A stretch of 64,000 nt of DNA from positions 551,780-615,779 of the forward strand of contig JAXIVH010000081.1 in assembly GCA_036785325.1 (NCBI GenBank), given 5' to 3'. The DNA comes from Urophycis tenuis. Lineage: Eukaryota > Chordata > Actinopteri > Gadiformes > Phycidae. A program made the position numbers and the translations under genes. Shown one piece after another: positions 10,548 through 22,213 of this stretch. Below the pieces are notes generated by a model. It was not told where the DNA came from, made no database searches, and worked only from the letters and a program-made list of their open reading frames with translations. Position 1 is the stretch's first letter, and each line of letters opens with the position of its first letter.

Positions 10548-13500
10548 GTCATACTTCAGGACCTTGCCAAACGTGGACATAACCTGCGTGCGGTAGTCCT
10601 CGATGTTATCTGCCTCAGCAATGAGGAAGGCTTTCCGCAGCAGCTTAGGGGAGGGCAGCTCTCTCCTCTGTGGTGGTCTCTGAAAGCGGGGCGTGAAGAT
10701 GCCTGAAAGTGGAAAAATGTGAAAATAAACAATAATGAGATGCTGTAATATGTACTGTGTAACATTTCTTTGTTTTGTTACAGGCATGTTATGGACCCAT
10801 TGGTGACTGCAGTGACTATTTTTTTCAGCTAAGTACATGGTGATTATGGATCCATTTTCCAATTAAGCTTATTTTTGCTGTTGTGTGAAATCTGACTCAC
10901 TTGTGATTTTTCCAGGTTGGTTGTACTGGCTGAGGAGAGTCGTGTAGAGGTCCTTCCTCTGCAAGTATTCCTCACAATGGCTCTCCACCACCTGTCTCCA
11001 CACCTTGGTCATGGTGTTTCCCTCAGTGCGATCCCTCATGAGGCGGATCACTGCCTTGTCCACACCACGCCTGAAATTAGAACACAATGGCAGTGAACCT
11101 TAGGTGTGTTATTGTGTAATCAATACGAATGGAATTTTCTATGGGATGAATAAAGTACTATCTTATCTTAATTTCATTCAAATCACTGTGAAATTATGCA
11201 GAGACTCACCGTAATGTTAACACGGCTGGAAAAACTGCTCTGTGTGCTGGGGTGAGTTGCCTCAAGATGCCTTCCTCCCATGACAGGAACCGACCAATGG
11301 CGCGGTCCTCTGACTGTTTGGCAGCTTTCCGGCAGGCGTTGCAGGCCAGGACTTCTGTTAACATGGAGTACCAGCCTCCGACGTCACAGATCTGCCGATC
11401 AGTCTTCGAGTACCCACATCGGTACAGGGACGCCTGGCTGTCGTTCCTTGCAGGACACGCGGGCCTGGGGCAGCGAAGACTGTACTGCCACACACCTACT
11501 GGTCTCCAGAAAAACAGACGGCTCCGAAAAAAGGAGTCTGCTGAAGGCACTCTCCCCCCCATCACGCCAGGAGATTCAGGTGGGTGAAACCACATCCGGT
11601 CATCTTTCAGGACTCTCCTCCACCTCGTCTTCCCATGCTTGTCCTGGTATGCCATGGGCTTTTGAAAGAGCCCCCTCTCATCATCTCCCTTCAGCCACTT
11701 CAAGTCTTCTGCGGGGAGACCATGAAGACTGGATTCCCACATTTGATGCCATCCCTCAAATGTAATCTGAAACAGCAGAACACACACAAACAAAGTTTAT
11801 GTAAAACCCATTAGGCACACTAGGAATAATTTTCCCGTTTTGTCAGTTTCAAGCATTACCTCAGGGTGTGCAGCTTCTCCTTCAGCTGTCACGGAGGTGG
11901 CCTCACATGGCTGAGGTGACATGGCACCAGTCCTCTGATCTTCACCGCTAGTGGATGATGCTGGAGCCTTAAAACAGATCAGTGTATTAGTATAAACATG
12001 TACTGACTGATTGGTTGTCTCTGCTTTGATTTTCTAACTGTAACCCTTCCACAGAGTACAGAGACACAGGGGTGACACAGTTGCGTTCCCTAGCTCTTCT
12101 CCTGGGTCTGCGCTCACACACTGACATTCATCCCTCCCTTACTTGTATTTTACTTACTGCATTTGCACTCTGAATTGCACAGCAACATGTTGTTGGCCCA
12201 CCCTTAACTTATATACATTAATTTAGATGAGCATACTTTTTGTGGTCCATGTTGCCAGGTACAAATATTAACTTACCGCTGTCTGGGCGTGGGTGTCTGT
12301 GCGTGGCTTCTGTGGAGTATCTGACTGGCACACCTCTTCTTGTTCTCTCTCTCTACCCCTAGCATCCTCTGATAACATCAAAGACTTTAGTTTACACTTG
12401 TTTCATGCTGACCTATTTGATACAAGTTGTGCATTAATACAAGATTTGTGCAATGGCGACATTATTTCAAGACCTCAGAAAACTCATATGTACCTTCTCT
12501 TTCAAAGGTGGCAAGCGCTTCTACCAGCAGTGCATCATCTCCCCAGCTGGACCTTGCTGAGCTGGAGGTGGCAGTGACAGGGGCGGACACAGCTGAAGGG
12601 GCCTTGGAGGCAGAGGCAGACACAGCTGGGGGGGCCTTGAAGGCAGAGGCTGACACAGCTGAAGGGGCCTTGAAGGCAGAGGCTGACACAGCTGAAGGGG
12701 CCTTGAAGGCGGTGGTGGACACAGCTGGAGGGGCCTCGGAGGCAGAGGCTGACACAGCTGGGGGGGCCTTGAAGGCGGTGGTGGACACAGCTGAAGGGGC
12801 CTTGAAGGCGGTGGTGGACACAGCTGAAGGGGCCTTGAAGGCGGTGGTGGACACAGCTGAAGGGGCCTTGAAGGCGGTGGTGGACACAGCTGGGGGGAGC
12901 CTTGAAGGCGGAGGCTGACACAGCTGGAGGGGCCTCGGAGGCAGAGGTGGACGCTGCAGCAGAGGCCTTGGAGACAGTGGAGGTGGCAGCTGGTGTAGGC
13001 GAAGCCATATCCTGTTGAGGTTTCTGTAAAATACAGTTGAATTGCCTGAGAAGTGCCATAATTAAAAGTGTTCATAATGTAAACAAAAATCAATTGTGTG
13101 TTCTATCACGTGTACACACTGTGGTCAAATTAGTTTGTGAAATCATATTAGAAAGCATTGTATTCTAGAAAAATGCTGTAGGCATCACAATAAATCCATA
13201 GGGTAATCGTTTTCTGAGTAGCTTGCCCAACACTGTAAGCACCTTAACCTACCTCCTTGTCAAGGATGTATTGCCTGAACCTCTTCAAGGACTTGGTTGT
13301 GATGTCGTCCTCCTTCATGGCCAGCCACTGCCTCACTGATGTGTATGCCTCCTGAGCCATCCTCCGCTCGTGGGCACTTCCAGCTTGTGGGTCGGCATGC
13401 AGGCGTTTGTGCAGACTGTACCACTGCCACATTTCCTGAACGGTGAAGGAACGGAAGCGGCCCTGACCATAGACGGCCCTGTCCACATTTACCTCCAGGT

Positions 13501-14220
13501 GGCAGTAAATGGCAGGGAACAGCTGCACATACTTCAAGAGATGCTCCTTCACCCACTCGTCGATTATGGGCCTCCTCTCAGGATGACGGCTCTCATTGAT
13601 GTGGCGATCAAGGAGACTATAACATTACATAACATTGTTATTTCATGAAAAACATAACTGTGTACAATGTCATACTATTTACTGCAACATACTTACTATT
13701 TAATGTACCCCACATCATTTTCTGCCAGCCATCTGAAACCAGCAGGCCCAGGCACTGCACCTCTGTGGGATCTGGTGTGATCAACTGGCATCTCCTTTTG
13801 GCTGAAGACAAGGTTAACACAAAAGGTTCTAGTGCTCTGCTTTTAATTATCATGGCTGCTCTTTAACACAGGACGGAAACACCTCCATGACCCCCAGCTA
13901 TTACCTTCTTTATAAGCCGTTTCTGGGTCCCTTAACCTGCTGTCATCCTGTGTGGAGTGTGATGATCTGGACTGGACAGCTTTGGCCTCCTTGGATGCCT
14001 TAAGAAGGCATTGCTGCCTGTCTTGGGGCACAGTTGTGTCCAAAATAGACAATGCAGGCATCAATGGATCCATTTTGGGCGTCTCTTCTGAAAGACAAGC
14101 AGTAAAGTCCTTCATGTTCATTGGCACTTTATGCAGACCAGAGTGGAGCTCTCTCTTGAAAAGGTTATATTGTGATGTAATGCACTTAAGCAGACCGGAA
14201 TTATTCACATTTGCTCCCAT
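10548..14220 (-). pseudogene. Truncated multi-exon transposase-like gene, unit B
   Basis: This is the same structure as the unit A gene, with the zinc-finger-like exon at 11,766-11,210 and the final block ending at 10,548 against AT repeats. All predicted peptides that I compared are identical to unit A, including the frameshift in the Ala/Ser/Pro repeat. The defects therefore predate duplication of these two units. Confidence 0.65.
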
Positions 14221-14469
14221 TGTAACATATTATATCTCGGTCAGTATTCAATGATCTTTGGCTATACTCTCCATGGTATGGAGAAATGTGGGAGATGTCG
14301 TCTCAATGCATGTTAGACGCATTGAGGATTTCAGAATAGGATTCACATAGGATTTCAGAAAAGATATGCTTTTAGAGAGTTTAGGCTAATTAATTCGCTT
14401 GCCATTTATGGTGCTGGTAAAAAAAATATGTCATCCATACTATTGGTTCACCAACATGTAGTAGAGGAC

Positions 14470-14848
14470 TGTCACGAGTTGCTGAGGGGTTGGACCCAAG
14501 TGCAGAGAGGCGAGGCAGGCAGGAGTACTTTTGCTCTTTTAATTCAAAACTAAGGCAAAGATACAGGAACAGACAGATGACAACTCACATGAACGGCGAC
14601 GACACCAAACAACGACAACACCAAATACGACGAGACTCGGACAAAGACTGAACAGAAGACAGGACTAATTACAAACCCAAGACAGGTGAGGGAACAAGAC
14701 ACAGGTGAACACGATGGAGCAATCACCAAGGGAAACAGGACACAGGGGAAACAGAGCAAACCAATGAAAACCAGACAGACAGACCAAGACAAGGGGAAAC
14801 ACAAAGCAAACCAATGAAAATGACAGAACACAGACACAGATCATGACA
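14470..14848. mobile_element. Solo-LTR-like insertion, 379 bp (unit B)
   Basis: Same insert and same GAGGAC flanks as in unit A (14,464-14,469 and 14,849-14,854), so it was inherited by duplication and not inserted again. Confidence 0.7.
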
Positions 14849-17800
14849 GAGGACTATGTATTGAGCAAGGTATGGAAGAAGGTTGGACATGTATGATAAA
14901 TCACAACTAGAGGTTTTATATCTCATAAAACATGATTTTATGTGGTTTAACTACCTTTCTCTTAACAGTAGGGGCCAAAATATAGGCTGTTCATTTGCCT
15001 ACAACACAGGTCATTGTGTTGTGCATGGTATTGAGGAACAGGAGACATGTCTCAGCTGTGATTATCACACATGTGGAGCCTGTGTACTTATAGAAAATAT
15101 ATAGGTTAATGTGTTAAATCAGCTTCCCCCTAATGGTAGAGGCAAAAATGTATCGATGTACACTTGGTTTACAAATACACAATACCAGTTTATGCATGGG
15201 TCATGGTCCACCAATGTAATGAAACCCCCTAAACTATGCATGTTCTAAAAGTATATGAACTCAAGATATGTCATATAACATCAAATGAGACATATCTAAT
15301 CTTACTCTATACCATGCACAATGCACAGACCTGAATTGTATAAGCAAGTCAAGTGTACAGTCGATACATTTTGGCTTCTGCTATCAAGGCAAAGTTAATT
15401 AAACCACTTAAATTATATATTGTAAAAAAAAGCCTGTACTCTCTAAATTTAATCAAACACATATTTAGACATGCCCCACCTTTCTCCACCCCATGTACAA
15501 TAAATAGCCCTGTACAATACATGCCCCAAAAGGAAATTTGTGGATATAAAAGAATGATTGTTAACAATGCAAGATTCTAAATTCCATGTTTGAGTAGATG
15601 GGATCAGATATTCTGTAGAATGTTTTTTTCCCACAACATTCTTAATACAGATTTGTCAGTGTAGCTCCCCCCGGTTCAATGACGACTTGCGAATTTCTTT
15701 ACTGGCATTTATTGTATGAATATCACACATTAAATCATTGCAATGCTTGCGATGCCTTTACGCCGTGAGAACTAGAAAAGACATAAAACATACACATTTA
15801 CAAATATACAATGAAACATATAGCTAAACTTAACATGAACTTAAATGACATACACATACCTCATTGGTCGCACAACAAAGGGAGTAGGTGAAACTTAGGT
15901 TAACTTTCTTTGCTTTCGTTAAACTTTAAAGGAGCTGCTTGACTTGAGTGGCGAGTAATGTGTTTATTACCTGCTTGACCAAATGCGCGTCACCAGTAAA
16001 ATTCCCCTGCGCAAATTCGTACACTTTACCGTAATGACAGTAATAATGGGCAAATAAACATTTCTTCAACAGTAATTACACAAGAAAATAAATAATCAAG
16101 AAAATGTGCTCATGAAAATAATAAACCCAAAAACTCTCTGGCAGTTCTCTGGCAGTTACAGTCAGTTTTTGCTGCTAGTTATGCTAGTCTATATTTTGAC
16201 CGAGAGAAACGATAGTTTACCCTGTTGACCGCTAACGCATATAGTGTTATTTTCCGCAAGGCAATGTACTGACACCAGCCATATACAATATCAGTTGGAA
16301 AGAACACCCCAATGCGATTTAAAATATTAAAGATAAAAGCAATTTACTTGGTCTGAGATCGCACTGACAGACACGGACCCTATCACAACCTAAATGCTTG
16401 CTACGCCGGCAAACCGGCGATCGTGTTAAGCTCGCACTTGGGCTTGGCAGTAGTTTATTTCTCCATTAACAGACATACAATTTCAGTGTGTTTTGACCAT
16501 CCCTCACCAGAAATATGAAAAACACTTGACTATTTCTCCGATCTCGACAGGCTCTCGATGGCTGAGACAACTTTAGATTTTGACGCGCTCACGTTAGTTT
16601 GGGCCAATCAGAAGGCCGAATTGTCTACAGTTGCCAACTGTAGACTTTGACCAATCAGAAGGCCGAATTGTCTACAGTTGTCTGACAACTGTAGACTTTG
16701 ACCAATCAGAAGGCCGAATTGTCTACAGTCTACAGTCTACAATCTATAGTCGTTGCACGTTGGTGGGGCCGACTTCTGCCGAGGGTGAAGAGGGCTCCGG
16801 GAGCTCATTTTCCTTGTTTCTTATTGGTTCCTGGGACTGTCAATAGAGTGGCAAAGGCTGTGTCAGGTGTCCTGTGGTGCGTCATGGGAAACACACATAT
16901 TCTTAGCTTTTTAAAACTTTTTTTTAATATAATATTCCATAAATGGGGACGCTGAACATCAAATTCTGCATTGATAACCCAAAGGCTGTGATAAAACATA
17001 TGAGTATGAGAAAAGTGGCATCATTAGTGTAGTCATGAGTAATGGTGTTGGTTTTGGTCCTGCTTGGAATCAGTTTAATGTGTTATTACTATATTATCAT
17101 AATCTTCCCCTTTATTTTGACCTCGGTCAAGGGGTGACACAACTATGTGTTGCTAAAAATAGCTTGTTGAGAAATAAAAAGGAGTTATTACTGTATAACA
17201 AACCTATTTTTTATTTTGACCTTAATAAAGGCCTTATTATTATATTTCCGAATGTGCTGCACAACTGGATGCCATTATATGTTGTAAAATTGGCTTGTTG
17301 ACAAATCAGCTAAAACATCTAATGTTGCATTTATTGACATGCATTAATTACCACAACACACTGTTAGTGTAGATCAGGTCTCTTTATTGACCTAAGTGCA
17401 CTGAATATCAAAGGAAAACAATACAGCACAGTGCCTTGGCACCAGTATCTTTGGAAAGACATTAGTATGAAACCATGACAGTGAACCATTTACATGTCAC
17501 TTTTGGTAGAGAAAAGAAACGAATGAGCTGACTGACCATTTCAGTGCATGGTCAATAGAGGAGAGCAGTGACGTAGTACTACACTGTATATTAGGTACAT
17601 AAACTGTGTGTGCATGTCTGTGTGTGTCCCTGTGTGTTTGAGGTGTGTGTATGAGACCCTGAGTGTTTTCAAATGACAGGAGTTCAGAGCAGAGCAGCAG
17701 AAGACATTCATCACCTCTGGACAGCGGGATGAAGAGGTGATTCACAAAGCCCCCCCCCCCCCCCCCCCCCACTCACACACACACACATTCAGTGAAACAA

Positions 17801-17894
17801 TGAAATGAACTGTATAAACAATTCAGAACTATAAATAGAATTAAAAAGGCAAAAAAATATTAGAAAACACAATAAATATTTACACACAATTTAC

Positions 17895-18093
17895 AAAGTA
17901 TGTACTTTAGTCATAATGTATATACATTATAGTATATATAATATATATTATAATGTATATATAATGTATATATTCTATAATGTATATAGAATATACATTA
18001 TAGTATAATGTATATAGAATACATTATAGTATAATAATGTATATAGAATATACATTATAGTATGACTATAATGTATATAGAATATACATTATA
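17895..18093. repeat. Expanded AT palindrome, unit C
   Basis: This is about twice the length of the tracts in units A and B. It includes near-perfect inverted repeats such as GACTATAATG...CATTATAGTC. The right edge meets the Lys-Tyr-Asp codons of the truncated exon at 18,094. Confidence 0.85.
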
Positions 18094-21000
18094 GTCATAC
18101 TTCAGGACCTTGCCAAACGTGGACATAACCTGCGTGCGGTAGTCCTCGATGTTATCTGCTTCAGCAATGAGGAAGGCTTTCCGCAGCAGCTTAGGGGAGG
18201 GCAGCTCTCTCCTCTGTGGTGGTCTCTGAACCTGGGGCGTGAAGATGCCTGAAAGTGGAAAAATGTGAAAATAAACAATAATGAGATGCTGTAATATGTA
18301 CTGTGTAACATTTCTTTGTTTTGTGACAGGCATGTTATGGACCCATTGGTGACTGCAGTGACTTTCTTTTTTTTTTCTTTTTTTCAGCCAAGTACATGGT
18401 GATTATGGATCCATTTTCCAATGAAGCTTATTTTTGCTGTTGTGTGAAATCTGACTCACTTGTGATTTTTCCAGGTTGGTTGTACTGGCTGAGGAGAGTC
18501 GTGTAGAGGTCCTTCCTCTGCAAGTGTTCCTCACAATGGCTCTCGAGCACCTGTCTCCACACCTTGGCCATGGTGTTTCCCTCAGTGCGATCCCTCATGA
18601 GGCGGATCACTGCCTTGTCCACACCACGCCTGAAATTAGAACACAATGGCAGTGAACCTTAGGTGTGTTATTGTGTAATCAATACGAATTGAATTTTCTA
18701 TGGGATGAATAAAGTTCTATCTTATCTTATCTTGATTTCATTCAAATCACTGTGAAATAATGCTGAGACTCACCGTAATGTTAACACGGCTGGAAAAACT
18801 GCTCTGTGTGCTGGGGTGAGTTGCCTCAAGATGCCTTCCTCCCATGACAGGAACCGACCAATGGCGTGGTCCTCTGACTGTTTGGCAGCTTTCGGGCAGG
18901 CGTTGCAGGCCAGGACTTCTGTTAACATGGAGTACCAGCCTCCGACGTCACAGATCTGCCGAACAGTCTTCGAGTACCCACATCGGTACAGGGACGCCTG
19001 GCCGTCGTTACTTGCAGGACACGCGGGCCTGGGGCAGCGAAGACTGTACTGCCACACACCTACTGGTCTCCAGAAAAACAGACGGCTCTGAAAAAAGGAG
19101 TCTGCTGAAGGCACTCTCCCCCCCATCACGCCAGGAGATTCAGGTGGGTGAAACCACATCCGGTCAGCTTTCAGGACTCTCCTCCACCTCGTCTTCCCAT
19201 GCTTGTCCTGGTATGCCATGGGCTTTTGAAAGAGCCCCCTCTCATCATCTCCCTTCAGCCACTTCAAGTCTTCAGCGGGGAGACCATGGAGACTGGATTC
19301 CCACATCTTATGCCATCCCTCAAATGTAATCTGAAACAGCAGAACACACACAAACAAAGTTTATGTAAAACCCATTAGGCACACTAGGAATAATTTTCCC
19401 GTTTTGTCAGTTTCAAGCATTACCTCAGGGTGTGCAGCTTCTCCTTCAGCTGTCACGGAGGTGGCCTCACATGGCTGAGGTGACATGGCACCAGTCCTCT
19501 GATCTTCACCGCTAGTGGATGATGCAGGAGCCTTAAAACAGATCAGTGTATTAGTATAAACATGTACTGACTGATTGGTTGTCTCTGCTTTGATTTTCTA
19601 ACTGTAACCCTTTCACAGAGTACAGAGACACAGGGGTGACACAGTTGCGTTCCCTAGCTCTTCTCCTGGGTCTGCACTCACACACTGACATTCATCCCTC
19701 CCTTACTTGTATTTTACTTACTGCATTTGCACTCTGAATTGCACAGCAACATGTTGTTGGCCCACCCTTAACTTATATACATTAATTTAGATGAGCATAC
19801 TTTTTGTGGTCCATGTTGCCAGGTACAAATATTAACTTACCGCTGTCTGGGCGTGGGTGTCTGTGCGTGGCTTCTGTGGAGTATCTGACTGGCACACCTC
19901 TTCTTGTTCTCTCTCTCTACCCCTAGCATCCTCTGATAACATCAAAGACTTTAGTTTACACTTGTTTCATGCTGACCTATTTGATACAAGTTGTGCATTA
20001 ATACAAGATTTGTGCAATGGCGACATTATTTCAAGACCTCAGAAAACTCATATGTACCTTCTCTTTCAAAGGTGGCAAGCGCTTCTACCAGCAGTGCATC
20101 ATCTCCCCAGCTGGACCTTGCTGAGCTGGAGGTGGCAGTGACAGGGGCGGACACAGCTGAATGGGCCTTGGAGGCAGAGGCAGACACAGCTGGGGGGGCC
20201 TTGAAGGCAGAGGCTGACACAGCTGAAGGGGCCTTGAAGGCAGAGGCTGACACAGCTGAAGGGGCCTTGAAGGCGGTGGTGGACACAGCTGGAGGGGCCT
20301 CGGAGGCAGAGGCTGACAGAGCTGGGGGGGCCTTGAAGGCGGTGGTGGACACAGCTGGGGGGAGCCTTGAAGGCGGAGGCTGACACAGCTGGAGGGGCCT
20401 CGGAGGCAGAGGTGGACGCTGCAGCAGAGGCCTTGGAGACAGTGGAGGTGGCAGCTGGTGTAGGCGAAGCCATATCCTGTTGAGGTTTCTGTAAAATACA
20501 GTTGAATTGCCTGAGAAGTGCCATAATTAAAAGTGTTCATAATGTAAACAAAAATCAATTGTGTGTTCTATCACGTGTACACACTGTGGTCAAATTAGTT
20601 TGTGAAATCATATTAGAAAGCATTGTATTCTAGAAAAATGCTGTAGGCATCACAATAAATCCATAGGGTAATCGTTTTCTGAGTAGCTTGCCCAACACTG
20701 TAAGCACCTTAACCTACCTCCTTGTCAAGGATGTATTGCCTGAACCTCTTCAAGGACTTGGTTGTGATGTCGTCCTCCTTCATGGCCAGCCACTGCCTCA
20801 CTGATGTGTATGCCTCCTGAGCCATCCTCCGCTCGTGGGCACTTCCAGCTTGTGGGTCGGCATGCAGGCGTTTGTGCAGACTGTACCACTGCCACATTTC
20901 CTGAACGGTGAAGGAACGGAAGCGGCCCTGACCATAGACGGCCCTGTCCACATTTACCTCCAGGTGGCAGTGAATGGCAGCGAACAGCTGCACATACTTC

Positions 21001-21609
21001 AAGAGATGCTCCTTCACCCACTCGTCGATTATGGGCCTCCTCTCAGGATGACGGCTCTCATTGATGTGGCGATCAAGGAGACTATAACATTACATAACAT
21101 TGTTATTTCATATTTCATAACTGTGTACAATGTCATACTATTTACTGCAACATACTTACTATTTAATGTACCCCACATCATTTTCTGCAAGCCATCTGAA
21201 ACCAGCAGGCCCAGGCACTGCACCTCTGTGGGATCTGGTGTGATCAACTGGCATCTCCTTTTGGCTGAAGACAAGGTAAACACAAAAGGTTCTAGTGCTC
21301 TGCTTTTAATTATCATGGCTGCTCTTTAACACAGGATGGAAACACCTCCATGACCCCCAGCTATTACCTTCTTTATAAGCCGTTTCTGGGTCCCTTAACC
21401 TGCTGTCATCCTGTGTGCAGAGTTGTGTCCAAAATAGACAATGCAGGCATCAATGGATCCATTTTGGGTGTCTCTTCTGAAAGACAAGCAGTAAAGTCCT
21501 TCATGTTAATTGGCACTTTATGCAGACCAGAGTGGAGCTCTCTCTTGAAAAGGTTATATTGTGATGTAATGCACTTAAGCAGACCGGAATTATTCACATT
21601 TGCTCCCAT
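18094..21609 (-). pseudogene. Truncated multi-exon transposase-like gene, unit C
   Basis: The layout matches units A and B, with the zinc-finger-like exon at 19,330-18,774. Exon 1 (ATG at 21,607-21,609) has a net loss of 74 bases near 21,417, which shifts the frame and stops translation shortly after. Several amino-acid differences occur elsewhere, for example HKMWESS for HQMWESS and QVQRPPQ for RFQRPPQ. It ends, like the others, at Lys-Tyr-Asp. Clearly non-functional. Confidence 0.7.
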
Positions 21610-21834
21610 TGTAACGTATTATATCTCGGTCAGTATTCAATGATCTTTGGCTATACTCTCCATGGTATGGAGAAATGTGGGAGATGTCGTCTCAATGCAT
21701 GTTAGATGCATTGAGGATTTCAGAAAAGATATGCTTTTAGAGAGTTTAGGCTAATTAATTCGCTTGCCATTTATGGTGCTGGTAAAAAAAATATGTCATC
21801 CATACTATTGGTTCACCAACATATAGTAGAGGAC

Positions 21835-22213
21835 TGTCACGAGTTGCTGAGGGGTTGGACCCAAGTGCAGAGAGGCGAGGCAGGCAGGAGTACTTTTGCT
21901 CTTTTAATTCAAAACTAAGGCAAAGATACAGGAACAGACAGATGACAACTCACATGAACGGCGACGACACCAAACAACGACAACACCAAATACGGCGAGA
22001 CTCGGACAAAGACTGAACAGAAGACAGGACTAATTACAAACCCAAGACAGGTGAGGGAACAAGACACAGGTGAACACGATGGGGCAATCACCAAGGGAAA
22101 CAGGACACAGGGGAAACAGAGCAAACCAATGAAAACCAGACAGACAGACCAAGACAAGGGGAAACACAAAGCAAACCAATGAAAATGACAGAACACAGAC
22201 ACAGATCATGACA
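21835..22213. mobile_element. Solo-LTR-like insertion, 379 bp (unit C)
   Basis: Third copy of the same insert with the same flanking GAGGAC. It differs from the other two at only a few bases. Confidence 0.7.

Larger units (their letters stand above)
9355..16783 (-). mobile_element. Array unit B, Dada-like DNA transposon (inferred)
   Basis: This unit is nearly identical to unit A through the gene and LTR-like insert (offset 7,497 bases for the gene). It differs near its left end by a deletion of about 40 bases close to 9,680 and by a changed poly-C tract. Its right-end sequence combines variants seen in the partial unit and in unit A, so the units are mosaics of each other. Confidence 0.6.
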
